NCBI RefSeq assembly: GCF_001039355.2
Contig: NW_019775778.1
Span: 15,318-79,317 of the forward strand
Length of the DNA: 64,000 bases
Reading direction: 5' to 3'
Source of the DNA: Lingula anatina
Lineage: Eukaryota > Brachiopoda > Lingulata > Lingulida > Lingulidae
Shown: positions 21,725 to 32,949 of the stretch, one piece after another
How the letters are laid out: every line of letters begins with the position of its first letter
How positions within the stretch are numbered: the stretch's first letter is position 1
The notes under the pieces: model-generated
Told to the model about the DNA's origin: nothing
The model's database searches: none
The model's input: only the letters and a program-made list of their open reading frames with translations
Program-made: the position numbers and the translations under genes

Positions 21725-24700
21725 AATATATATAAATATAAGAAAGAAAAGCAAATTAAGGATCAAGCTCTATGCTGAAAATTAAGCTGAACAAATGAAA
21801 TAATCAATGATTGCTGTTATTGTCCTGGTTAATTTGATGTTTTTTAAATTTTACATCAAGTGACCTAAGTGATTTTGTTTAATATTTGTATTGTTTTATT
21901 TAATCTAGTCTGTTCTATTCGCCTGTGTTTCATTTTCCATTGCTGCCTTTTCACAATCAAAATGTGAAAATAACTACTTTATCATGTACCCAAGTACCTA
22001 CAAATGGTTGCATAGAAAACATAATAAGTATGACCCCAATGTCTCACACTTAGGTACATTGTATAAAACGCCAATTCCACCATAAATTAAAAGTGAGAGT
22101 AGCACTGATAAAATATTGTTTTCGATAAGACAAAACCTACCTCGTTTTCACTAACTGAAGTCAACTTGGATAATGAGACTTCTCGAACAAGTCTGTTTCA
22201 CTAAATAGACTACCGGTACGTGTCAAGCCGTCCCTCATCATAAACCGGTACTTGACACAACCAACCAATGACAGTAGTTCACATTTGAATAATTCTGTTT
22301 ATTGGTTCCCCCTTTACCACATGGTCCTTTACGCCTCCAAGTTGCAGGGACACTAATACTAATCCACCCCGCTCTTCTGTATCACGACCCGCTAATATTC
22401 TGATAGAAATGTGTTACTTGTCTGATGCAAACTTTGGATTTTCCCTAGGAAAATATTTTACATATACTTATTTATTTTGATTCGGTTCCACAGTTATTAA
22501 TCATTCTAATGAAACTCCATACACATGTTGTTTAAAACCAAGGTTCTAGATTTCAGCTCGATCTTTATTTCATATATAACTAACATCAGCAATACCGACA
22601 CCAGCGACCACAGGCATCCTGGGGGCGTGTACAGCAAAATTTTACCTGGGGCGCTTCCATATTTGGAAGTCACATGCCTCATGCGTCAAAGCTCTGCCCC
22701 GCCTTGAGCTGCCTTTCCCGGCTTGAGCTGACGTCGTCTCGTGCAGAAGAGACAATCAAGACAAAGACGCGGAGTTTGAAGTTTGAACCAAGAATACCTC
22801 ACAATCTGAAATCAGTACCACAACACAAGCACTGCTTTAAAAAACTGTTTTTTGGTATAGCCATTGTGCACTCCTTATAGTGGTATCGGCTACAGCTCTC
22901 AAACTTGGCACACGACAATCACGTCTATTGTGTTTATATCTTCAGGAACAAATGCTTTTTTTGATACAGTGAATATAACAGTGAATACAGTGAATAAAAT
23001 TAAATAATGCAAAATTAAACCTGTTTTCGTCTCATTTTGAACTTATTACATTCAACTGCAGATTCACTGCAGGACACTATTCTTCAGTGGTACTGTTAAG
23101 CCAACACATGAAAAGGTATAGTGAGCAAGCTAGCTTTACATTGCCCTGGTACTCAGGACAGTTATTTATTGATATCAATCATATTTTAAAACTTTCAATT
23201 TCTGTGCAATACTGAAGCTATATATTTCATAATCACATTCAATGAGGAAGGCCAGGGTGTGACCGAAATCTTGTGAGGTACATATTGGTCCAGTACTATT
23301 CACAGTTGGCTAAACATTCAAACCCATGGTTAGAAACATCTGATTAAGTCAAAAAGTACAATTAACCGTCTTGCCCAGCGCCAGGTTGTTGGTCGAAATG
23401 TCATTTTCAGAGCCCCGTTCGAGTGTCAGGTGCTGAGTAAGGTGATAAGTAGTGGATTAATGTACAAAATTAACATACAGAGACGCATCTTTAGCCATTC
23501 TATGTAATTTTGGAGAATCATAGATAAGTTTATTTCAACTGTACATTGATACAGCCTACTGCTTCAAATGGTAATGGATACCAGTATAATAGTTAGGAAA
23601 ATATGAAACTACAGCAAGACTAATGGAAAATGTGTTTGTTTACGACTTCTCTAAATCTGACCCAGACAGTGAAGGCAAGCTGTACTGTTATGCTGTATTT
23701 GATGCGCGGTACTCTTTCTGGTACAATCATGCTATCAAAACTTCAATGTTTCTTGCCAACTATTCGCAAACTCTAGGTAAACTTATAAGTTTCTTGTATT
23801 TTCTTCATAACCTGTAAGATTAATGCCTAGGTTTTTGCGAACTTCTCAAAAATTGTTAGACAATGTCTAAGCTTTTCGTTAATTTATCACATACTGTTAG
23901 TTACCTTCAAAATTTTTGTAAATTTCTTTCAAATACCAAGTAAACGTCACACTTCCCACAAAGAACTAATAAACCTGCAACTCTTATTTTGTTAGAAAAA
24001 CCTGCAATTTCCATTGCAACATGTTCGGTTTGCGGCAACTTTGTCGCACATGTGTTCCTTATCTGATCCAAATATTATATTTTCCTAAGTGTAGAGTTTA
24101 TATAAGTTGACTTCGATTCAGTCCTAGGTTCGAGTAAGGAGAGGAGTGGTGGGTTAATATCCAATATTAACAGACATAAAACTCACCCTAAGCCTTCGAA
24201 TGTAATTTACAGAGAACCATAGATAGGTTTACTTATTTCAACTGTACATTAAAACAGCTCAACTACTTGCAATGGTAATGGATACCAACATAACGCTTAG
24301 GAAAACATGAGATACCAGGAGGATTAATGGAATATGTGTTTGTTTACGGCCTCTCTAACACTGATAATGTATATCAATATAACGCTAGGGAAAGAATGAA
24401 ACTTCCATTGTGACTAATGAAATATGTTTGTTTACGGCCTCTCTAACACTGATAATGTATACCAATATAACGCTAGGGAAAGTATGAAACTTCCAGTGTG
24501 ACTAATGAAATATGTTTTTGTTTACGGCCTCTCTAACTATGATAATGTATATCATTATAACACTTAGGAAAGTATGAAACTTAGTGTGACTAATGAAATA
24601 TGTATTTGTTTACGGCCTCTCTAACTATGATAATGTATATCAATATAACGCTTAGGAAAATATGAAAGTACCAGTATGACCAGTGAAATATGTGTTTGTT

Positions 24701-24780
24701 TACGATGTCTCTAACACTGGTCCAGGCAGTGAAGGCAAGCTGTCTGTTATTCTGGTACCCTACCTGGTACCGGATATAAT
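21725..24780. repeat. Cassette flank B, copy 2
   Basis: Second copy of the block at 9630-12900, lying upstream of EGF-peptide gene 1. Compared with copy 1 it carries an insertion of about 640 bp (about 22530-23165), which begins AAACCAAGGTTCTAG and contains a GC-rich part. It also has an expanded 88 bp tandem repeat at 24275-24720. Repeated frames such as VFVYDVSNTG occur in it but lack splice signals or family resemblance. Confidence 0.7.
24275..24720. repeat. Five-copy tandem repeat, 88 bp unit
   Basis: The unit starts at GATAATGTATA positions 24363, 24451, 24541 and 24629, with partial units on each side. Each contains TATAACGCT, a TATGAAACT block and TTTGTTTACGGCCTCTCTAA. Single copies of the unit occur at 12530, 12750, 23575 and 30247, so the array grew from a piece of flank B. 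Confidence 0.9.
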
Positions 24781-25109
24781 TAACATGCAGCTACAGGTTT
24801 TTTTCTTAAAATCACAGACAAAAGATTTCTACAAAACAGTTGTCTTCTTGTATCAGGTGTTGTAAGTCATGCACAATAATAAATATACCTTCCACTGAAA
24901 CATGCTCGTTTTTGCTTTGAGGAGTTGTAGTCCATAAGGTCTGGCCACAGATGAACCTAGAAATGAACATGCTATTCCATTTTTGAGAGGATCCTATAGG
25001 ACTTTTTCGTAAGGGATATTCCCGCACTTTCCCATATTGAGTAGCTCACCTTCAGAAACACCATTCCCTTGATATTTATGGCAATGCCTTTGGTTTCACA
25101 TGTAAAATG

Positions 25110-26354
25110 GTTGCAAATAAGAGTCAATATAACATTTTAAAGGTATCCTGAAAAATGCTTTATGTAAAAATCCATCTATTTGGTAATAGGTCTGTTTATA
25201 TCGACTGGGCTACCTTACTTCAGTGGTTTAGGAGGAGTTAGCAGAAATTACAACAGTGGAAGAATTTAGAACAGTAGACCATTTTACAAGGACAGCCCAA
25301 TCCATAGCTGCACTAAAATTCCTAGTTCTGACATTGAGCTCGTCATATTACAATATAGGAATCTAGGTCTCCATTGATCGCTTGTAGTATTTGTGACGAA
25401 CAATGGGGTTATTTTGGGATATTACGTATGTTGATATTCAGTGAATTTATTGTCATGCGGTGTTATGGAGGACCATTACTTCGACTGTTAAAGAGTAAGA
25501 CAAGTACATAATTGTATTCATAAAATCTTCGAGATATAAATTGACTGATCACGATAAAATCGATTTGTCATAATATATACCCGAACATGTTAACTTAAAG
25601 AATACTATTCTACTTATATAAAGGCTGGTGTACTCCTACTCGTGTTGTTTCAATGCGCAGCTAATTTTTCACTCTTGGTTCTTGATTTACATAAAAAAAA
25701 CTTACATTTTATGCTTAAAATACTTTAGTCAGCTTAATCTTAGTGTTATCCCAAAAAACTGACTTAGCACTTTTGTGGAACAGAGCTCCGAGTTTTAATT
25801 TGTTTGCCGTAGTTGTGATTTTTTATAACCGAAAAGCTTCATTATACGGGGGAAATATCTACAAAGTGCAGTCACTTCCGTCACCCTGGCAGCTAGCTTT
25901 GCATCTGGAATGATGTTCAGCCCCTGCATCACAATCAGTATTGTAGTCAGGCAGTTCCATATTAAAGGACAATAGTCATATAAAAATCCATTTCTCGAAT
26001 TTTGAAGATTCAGCACTTAATCTATACACTACAGGTATGTTTTAATCGATCCCCGCTATTTAAAAATTATAAAAACAATCTATTAGTAGTAAAAAAGCGT
26101 TTTAGTAAACCTCACCTCAATATGCATAAAAGAAGCAACAGGTCACGTGGTACTGTGACGACAATCAGGATAAAGGTCAATGAGACTTAACTGAGGTGCA
26201 TGGTGCAAACAGACAGAATAATTTTGGAAAGTTGTGTTGAACGGAGTTGAGCAGTTTTCTTTATGCCTCAGTGTGTTGCCGTGGGATTCACCAAAATTGC
26301 AGCACTCCTTGACTATCTTTCTTTGTCTGTGACGGTCTTCCGTGACTAACTTAT
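25110..26354. other. Gene-free stretch
   Basis: No exon or repeat boundary recognised. The fragment at 25030-25105 just left of it matches 18121-18200 (shared TTCCCTTGATAT). Confidence 0.4.
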
Positions 26355-27260
26355 GGCCCAGTCACAATGTTGGCGATCTGTCGGGGATTAGTTTTGGCCG
26401 GGGGTCGTCGTAGAAAATAAAGAATCCTTGAACAATCCTAGCAATAATCCTAATAAAAGTGGAGCAGTCACATTGTCTGAGATTTTTTCAAGGATTTTGA
26501 CCCGGTTTTGTCGAAAAATCGGAGGCGATCGGAGACGATATATGCGAGCGTCTTTTCTTGTAATTTATTCCCCCTGGATATATGTGGGGGAAAAGGAGGG
26601 TTTTCTGACCTCGGTCATTTGTATTTCTCTCTGTACACTGTACTGTAGCGTGGTATCCCTCATCTGGTTGTACATAGAACAGTCACTTCAACTCTGCAGA
26701 GAAGCTGGCGCTGATTCCGCCCCAGAGGCTCCGTGTGGGCAGCCTCCTGCAGCAAGAGCGTCTCAAACTTTTAGCGATCCGGTCGGAGGCGCCCTTATAT
26801 ACACGGCGATTTACTACGATTCCACCGTGCGATTCGTCGGAGACGATCACATAAAGCGTACGAATCGTCGCAGGGCGCCTCCGATTCAGTCGGAGGGCGC
26901 CGGAGACTACTCGCAGACATTGAATCTCAACCTGATTTTCCAATCCCACACAGAATCTTGCGACTAGTCTCAGATTATTCGGAGGACGCCTCCGATTAAT
27001 CGGAGGGCATCGTAGGTCATCGGAGATTGTGTCTGGCATGCCCAAAATGGGTGAAAAATCTTGCAAGCAATCTTAAATTTTTAAGTTCAAAGTTGGGAAC
27101 CGCGACGGGTGTGGCGATGTCTAAAAAATCTGCGACAACCCGCAGGCGTCCGGAGAGCGCCTCCGACGGGTGCAAAATCGTGAGATCTGTCTCAAGATTT
27201 TGTTCAAATTTCCCGGGTTTTACCCATCCCCGACGCATCGCAACTGATTTGTGACTGGCC
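26355..27260. mobile_element. GC-rich transposon with inverted ends
   Basis: Ends are GGCCCAGTCACAA on the left and TTTGTGACTGGCC on the right, imperfect inverted repeats of about 24 bp with a one-base gap. The 906 bp interior is markedly richer in G+C than its neighbours and full of CGGAGGCG-type words and short palindromes. Both strands have long frames there, as expected of GC-rich sequence, and I do not regard them as genes. No clear target duplication is visible, so the superfamily is open. Confidence 0.55.
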
Positions 27261-28435
27261 ACTATTAACTTCGGTGACAATAGTTGCGATGCTCGCGATC
27301 TCGGTCACCTCAGGTGTTTTAGATCATATCAAAAGCTGATAGTCTTTTAGATTGACTGTTATCAGTTGGCAAGCTTACTAATTGCTGATGCATTTTTAAA
27401 TGCATTGTAGTTGACCAAGAGCTCGTTAACAATAACACCTGTCTTTTATGCACCGCTGCAATTCCCAAGCCAGGTAATAACAGATATGAAACTCGTCTTG
27501 GTAGGCTTTCAATATATCTCATTTATTTCATGGGGTTTATTATATTTTATTGGTATTTGTAAATGACGTTAAATATCAATATTTAAACAATTAAGTTCAA
27601 ACACGGTCGCCAACATTAATAAAATAAATTGCTCTCAGGGTATATTGAAGCATGCGTATGCCCAGGCTATACTTCCTTGGAAGAAAACGTGTTGAGGAAA
27701 AACAGGAAAAAAAGCGTTATATTAAAGAAAAAATGGGAACTGCTGTAATAAAATGGTTCGTAATCCTAATTCGTTATGCTTTGAGGATTTGTTTCTGAAA
27801 ATTATTTTATCTGGAATATTAATTAATTTAAAAGATTTATCATTTTATAACTTGAAACGCAAGTTCTGCGTCTGAACGCAAAACCTTTTGCAAATGTGTA
27901 AGCTTATAACACCGTGCTATAAAGATCTACTCAAGAAAAAAAATTACTTGGCTAAAATTGAGTACGGAATGAACTGGAAACACTTGGCTTGTCATTAAGT
28001 CTGCACGAAAATATGTCAGATAACTTTATACTGTCTTTGAAAGAGAAAAGATTGAAAGATAATTTTAGACAAACTTTGACGGGGGAAATATCTACAAAGA
28101 GTAAAGTGCTATTACGCCAACATCTTGTTGAAAATTTTACACTGCAATTCTATTTAAATAAGCTAAGGAACTAATTGCCAAATTTAGACTTTTATAACCA
28201 GACCTGCAAAAATTGTACACAAAGATTTTAAAAAATTACAAGCACGTACAGCAAAATGTAGACTTACGGAAAACATGAAGGACAGCGTAGCACAGCAAAT
28301 GTACCTCACAACGTGAATAATCTGACGTCGGGTCAGGGGTGTGTGATTTAATTAAAGCGAATAGTTTCTATCTGCCGGTTATGCGAGCTTTCTCGAAAAT
28401 CATTCAATTTATTACATCAAGTTCAATCCTTTCAG
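27261..28435. other. Gene-free AT-rich stretch
   Basis: Nothing supported. Short frames are present but have no splice-like borders. Confidence 0.4.
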
Positions 28436-28620
28436 GTATTAAAAAAGATTTGGTTCTTGTTTGGCAATGGGGCACAGAAGTGAAATTTGAATTTTGCAGG
28501 ATTCCACGAGACTCCGTCTATTTCGGGGACATGTTAGATATTGCGCAACGTTTAGGCCGTCAAATCAACAGCGACTATAGCTGTCACTTTTTTCATTTGG
28601 TGAAGTCATCGAAGAAGCAG
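28436..28620 (+). CDS. Unidentified exon-like frame with splice borders
   Basis: A 185 bp open stretch on the plus strand, preceded by AATCCTTTCAG| and followed by AAGCAG|GTAAAA. It reads IKKDLVLVWQWGTEVKFEF, then CRIPRDSVYFGDM and ending HLVKSSKKQ. The composition looks coding (mixed charged and aromatic residues), but I recognise no family and no partner exon on this strand. It may be a fragment of a transposon or of a lost gene. Confidence 0.25.
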
Positions 28621-28900
28621 GTAAAATGTTTGTTTTCTAAGTTTGCTGTGAATAAGCTCAAACAAGGCAAATAAGAAAACCCACATGTCATGCACGAAAT
28701 CATAGTTTGTTACGTGGCTACTCTCTACAGCATCTTAGCTTTTCCTCTGTGGTTTCATTTTTTCTGTATAGTTTATCCAAACTCTAGTGACAGTGACAGC
28801 TTTGCCGAACGAACTTGCAAACAAGATGGAATTGGGTAAATATTGCAATAACGTCTAATATTCGCGGTATTATCGATCAAAATTGAAATACTGCTTACCG

Positions 28901-28971
28901 GTTTGCTTTTTAGAAGAGGGGTAGTAGGGAATCAGTTTTTGCATTAATAATGTTGTGCTCAGATATTTTTG
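28901..28971 (-). pseudogene. Last exon of EGF-peptide gene 2
   Basis: Counterpart of 20819-20901: acceptor TTATTTTGCAG|, then AKISEHNIINAKTDSLLPLF and TAA at 28910-28912, followed by the conserved CAAACCG|GTAAGC donor. The frame shown is the one gene 1 uses. Because the EGF exon of this copy is frameshifted, it would not be read this way in the present gene. Confidence 0.5.
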
Positions 28972-29064
28972 CTGCAAAATAAAGTAAAACTATTAACTGA
29001 TACATGTATAAAGACAGTCTTAAAGCAGTTGCCAGATATGCAGACTTAAATTGGGGCGACTTAC

Positions 29065-29185
29065 CTGTGGTGCACCTGTATCCCAAAGCGTTAGTGGGAC
29101 ATTCACACCAGTAATTGAACAAGGATACAGGGTTTTTTCAGATATACATGCCCCACCATATCGCAAGGGTTAGGATTGCACACGA
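29065..29185 (-). pseudogene. Frameshifted EGF exon of EGF-peptide gene 2
   Basis: Homologous to 20986-21108 with intact acceptor (TTTTGCAG|) and donor (CACAG|GTAAGT), but 121 bp instead of 123. It begins VCNPNPCD in frame, continues GGACISE in a second frame and finishes NYWCECPTNALGYRCTTG in a third. Two small indels thus break the domain, and the frame entered from the signal exon hits TGA inside the exon. Pseudogenisation is the simplest reading; sequence error in one homopolymer could explain at most one of the two shifts. Confidence 0.65.
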
Positions 29186-29397
29186 CTGCAAAAGGATTGA
29201 TAATGAAACTTTTTTTTGGCATTTTTATAATGTTATATTTTGTCATAAAATCATATTCAATTTTAAAGTCTACTGGAGTTGGCGAATTTTAATTAAAATA
29301 TGTCTGCACACCGGTCCCTTGTTCTATATCTTTCCAATTTCATTCTCAGTCCTCAAAGTAAAAAAAAATGTATATTCTCTCTTAGCCCTTGACTTAC

Positions 29398-29458
29398 TGA
29401 AATCCGTGGAATAGACGATGCCACTAGTCATCCATGCAAGAACAAGGATGGAGAACAT
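29398..29458 (-). pseudogene. Signal-peptide exon of EGF-peptide gene 2
   Basis: ATG at 29458 opens MFSILVLAWMTSGIVYSTDF, a plausible signal peptide, ending in phase 1 at A|GTAAGT like gene 1. The upstream TTTTTTTTTTTTAG|CATAAAA matches the gene 1 leader. An out-of-frame ATG lies 7 bp earlier. The exon itself is intact; it is scored as part of a pseudogene because of the next exon. Confidence 0.55.
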
Positions 29459-29809
29459 CCCATAAGCTATAAGCACAGTCATAGATGTATGCTTTTATGC
29501 TAAAAAAAAAAAAATGCAGCCCTGAGTAATATTTGTATCTGATGGCCAAGGTGTTGGCTTTTTTATTCACGTTAGTTCCTCTTGTTCTGATACTTAAATC
29601 AAAAATCGTTATCCTACTCTCGATCTTTGTTATCTTGCCAACATTTGTAAACGGTCTGTTTATAATCAACACATTGTGTCCTCTTTCCCCATGTCTGATT
29701 CGCCACTAGTTGTAACTACACAACCAAACCGATTTCTAAGTTCCCTGATGGGAACGCACGATTCTTAATCTTAAGTATCATTCTCAGACCCTAACGTACT
29801 CTGGATCGA

Positions 29810-30420
29810 TCTATCTCCAAGTGATATAGAACATACATTAAAATGTTTCATGTTGTACCCAGCATTGAAGCTTTATACTTTATAACAACATAAAACTGAG
29901 GGTGGTAAGAATATGACCGAAAATTTTGGAAGAAATATTTTGCTCTAATATTGTGTAGAAATGAAGATAGGACTTACGACCACTATCCTCTAAAGAATAT
30001 AAAGCAATAATTCACCATGCACATTTTAGTTCCTCCTGAACCACAAAATGTTGCTCTAGATATCCATATCTGAACTCATGTGTGTATTTAAGTTGCTGAG
30101 TGAGATGAAGAGTGTTGAATTTATATCGGGGATTAACATACAGACTACGTCTCCTAAGATTTTTATGTATTTTTAGTATATTTGGACATCATTGATCAAT
30201 TTACCTATACAAACTGTGCACTGATATAGCCCTTCCAATTGAAATGGTAATGGATACCAATATTACGCATAGGAAAATATAAAGACTAACTGAAATTTAA
30301 TTTGTTTATAACCTCTCTAACATTGATTCAGCAAGTGGGGGCAAGTTGTCTGATAAATTGTGTTTGATACGCAATACTCTTTCTGTCATCATATTATCAA
30401 ATTGCTATCCAAAACTAATA
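29810..30420. repeat. Cassette flank B, copy 3 (partial)
   Basis: A diverged, shortened copy of flank B: the stretch around 29870-29990 matches 23200-23310, and GGTAATGGATACCAATATTACG at 30245 matches the 88 bp unit. Its position to the right of EGF-peptide gene 2 repeats the order seen in cassette copy 2. Confidence 0.6.
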
Positions 30421-30509
30421 TTACAGAATACGTCTCCTGAGCCTTTATTATTTTTAATACGTTTTGGATAGCCATAGATCAAATGTGTATTGCTAAAGCC
30501 CTACCAATT

Positions 30510-31165
30510 GAAATAGTCGAGTCGCCACTCCAATAGGCCCAATAGTCGAACCCTGCAATGTTCTTTCCTGTAAACTTTTTTTGCTGAAATGCATTCTTCA
30601 GGCCGAGAGAAGCAAAATTAGCTTGGTTGCTATTTCCGAGACCTTGAGCATTTTTCAATATGGCCGTCAATTTATGAGGAAAAATAGAAAAACGAGCAGA
30701 AGTCGCCGGGTAAACTTTATTGACAGCTTTTTTGAACGTGTATCCTATAAGGAGAGCACAACAGTACTAGTGAATACGCTTAAGCCCGTTACATATAGCA
30801 AAAAACCAAAATGGCCGTCAAAACATAAGGCAGAAAATGATAAAAGCTGCCGAATCAGTATGTTTTTTGCATATTTATTTCTATTAAAACCATATCCCCT
30901 TTTTATTTTTTATGTTAATTATAATATTTTGTTAGTCATGACCCAAAACTCTTGGAATAAGCTTATCTGACAGTTCAATAACCCCCCAAGAGTCTATTTG
31001 CTACTTCTCCGGGTCCCATAATCAAATACGTAAAATGTTATTCCCTGAATTTTTAAAAAGAATTTAACACTTTGGGAGAATAAAAGCCAATTTAATTTGG
31101 GCTTTCTTGGCAGTGGCTAGATATGGAACATTGATCAATTTTCAAAATTCAAGATGACCGTCAAT
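30510..31165 (+). repeat. Dispersed repeat, left arm of a long inverted pair
   Basis: About 650 bp whose inverted copy is at 34057-34722 and whose direct, more diverged copy is at 19940-20660. Shared words include AAATTAGCTTGGTTGCTATTT, CAATATGGCCGTCAA and AATGGCCGTCAAAACATAAG. The arms enclose 2.9 kb containing a Tc1-type transposase pseudogene. No convincing gene is seen in the arms. Confidence 0.75.
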
Positions 31166-32016
31166 AATATAAAAATATATTATAATATCATTATATTGAA
31201 TAATTATGTAACATAGCAAAGAGTTGGGTTTAAAGTGCATGATATTCTGCATTTCAAATGACCGCTAAAACATGCCCAAAAAAGGTAAAAAAGCAGTTAA
31301 ATTACGTTTTAAACTGATAATTTTGCGTATAATAAAATATATCCAACCCTGTTATTTATTGACAAAGTGTACTTATAAGGTACAGTTATACTAAAATCAT
31401 TGATAGGACTGACCATCACGTAAGTTCTATTTTTAATACAGGAAGTTTATCAAGGGTCAACAGGGGGTTCTGCAGAAATTTGGGCACAGGGAGTACAAAG
31501 TGTTAATCTGCAATCGGGACTCTTATATCTACATGGAGTACAACCAAGTCCGTTGGTGGGGACGGGGGTGGGAGAGGGGTGAGTGTAATTTAATTCAACT
31601 TTTGTCAAAATATTAACCTTATTATTTTTTTTTTCATTTTTGTTTTTATATTGATCATACCTTAATGTTTTAATTTTATATCTTTATCATAACTTTTTTC
31701 AGTATGTACATAAAATTTAGCTTTAAAACTTCCCATTCTTTTTTTTTAAATTGGCAAGTGGACGAATATTTCATCAGTATATAACAGCATTTCTAGTTTT
31801 TCTTATTACTGCACTTTTTCACTTTACATTTTAAAGAGTCAATACAAGCAAAACATCTAACAAACCTTTTGGTCATACATGTATACTGACAGCCATTAAA
31901 ATCTTTGAGGCCATATTTTTCAAAATTATTGTTATTTTGAAGCTCTAAACTGTATTATTTTCATACGAATCATTTGTTTAGGACATTGGTATACAGAGCC
32001 AAAAATCTTAAGTTTC

Positions 32017-32948
32017 ATGAATAGTTTCAAAACAAAAATGGCACCAGCCCAACACAAAGCCACAATGATAGCCGGTACGATCTCCGCTTGCTTCGATGCA
32101 GGCGGCGATCTGTTGGCGCATGCTCGGGCAATAAATGTGGATGGGATGGTGTCGTGTGGAAACCTATTCCAGCCTTGTCGTAGTGCCTCGATCAGCTGCT
32201 GCCTTGGCCAACGGACGGCCAAGATATATGTAGTACCAGATGTGTTCAATCGGATTCATATCCGGAAAATAGACAGGCTGGGGTAGGACATCCACCTTTG
32301 GAACTCCAGATACACTTGGATCATTTGTGCCGAATGTGAACGGGCCATGTCCTGTTGGGAAAAGGTGATATCAGTTTTCTGCTGCATGAACGAGGTGATG
32401 TGAGGTTGCAGGATGTGATCTATGTAGTGACGAGCAGTTACTGGTATGTTGCCATCAACGACCACCATCGGCTGACCGCCAGCAAGTGTCGACGCACAGT
32501 GGGGCTGCTGCACNTAGGACTGACCATTACGACACCCTTGGGATGTCCTACCCCGAATGTGAACGGGTCATGTCCTGTTGGGAAAAGGTGATATCAGTTT
32601 TCTGCTGCATTAACGAGGTTATGTGAGGTTGCAGGATCTGATCTATGTACTGACGAGCAGTTACTGGTATGTTGCCATCAACGACCACCATCGGTTGACC
32701 GCCAGCAAGCGTCGACGCACAGTGGGGTTGCTGCTCCGGTTGTTGTTCCTGCCGGGTGCTTCTTGTGCTGTACGACTGGCATGGCGAAACTGCTCCCGTA
32801 GCTGATGCAACCTGGTGTAGCGATCCTGGTCTGAAGTTGACACTCTCTCGCCCTGGCTGCGGTATATCGCTAACAGAGCCTGGCATGTTGTGGCATTCAA
32901 CCAGGTTCCTGATTGTGGGGTGGGAACAGCCCATACATTATAGCTCAA
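32017..32948 (-). pseudogene. Broken Tc1/mariner-type transposase, with internal duplication
   Basis: Minus-strand pieces in several frames make up a Tc1-type transposase. The amino-terminal helix-turn-helix region is near 32948-32740 (RNLVECHNMPGSVSD, DQDRYTRLHQLR, NPTVRRRLL). A middle VVVDGN.PVTARQYID..LQPHI and the catalytic-type FSQQDMARSHSA follow, then FPDMNPIEHIW near 32240 and a terminal MRQQIAACIEA near 32110. About 100 residues between the HTH region and VVVDGN are missing. The VVVDGN-to-MARSHS block occurs twice (32340-32513 and 32565-32737), either side of an N base. Frameshifts and the deletion rule out activity. Confidence 0.85.
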
Positions 32949-32949
32949 A

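Noticed and set aside
24275-24720. Array of spaced repeats that might suggest a CRISPR
   Set aside because: Units are contiguous 88 bp tandem copies without unique spacers, in a eukaryotic genome.
23623-24865. Recurring plus-strand frames beginning with VFVYD
   Set aside because: They recur because flank B is repeated. The frames differ in length, lack splice sites and do not agree beyond the shared start.
26428-27066. Long open frames on both strands (179 and 127 codons)
   Set aside because: They overlap each other inside a GC-rich element, where stops are rare. The translations have no family resemblance, and there are no splice borders.
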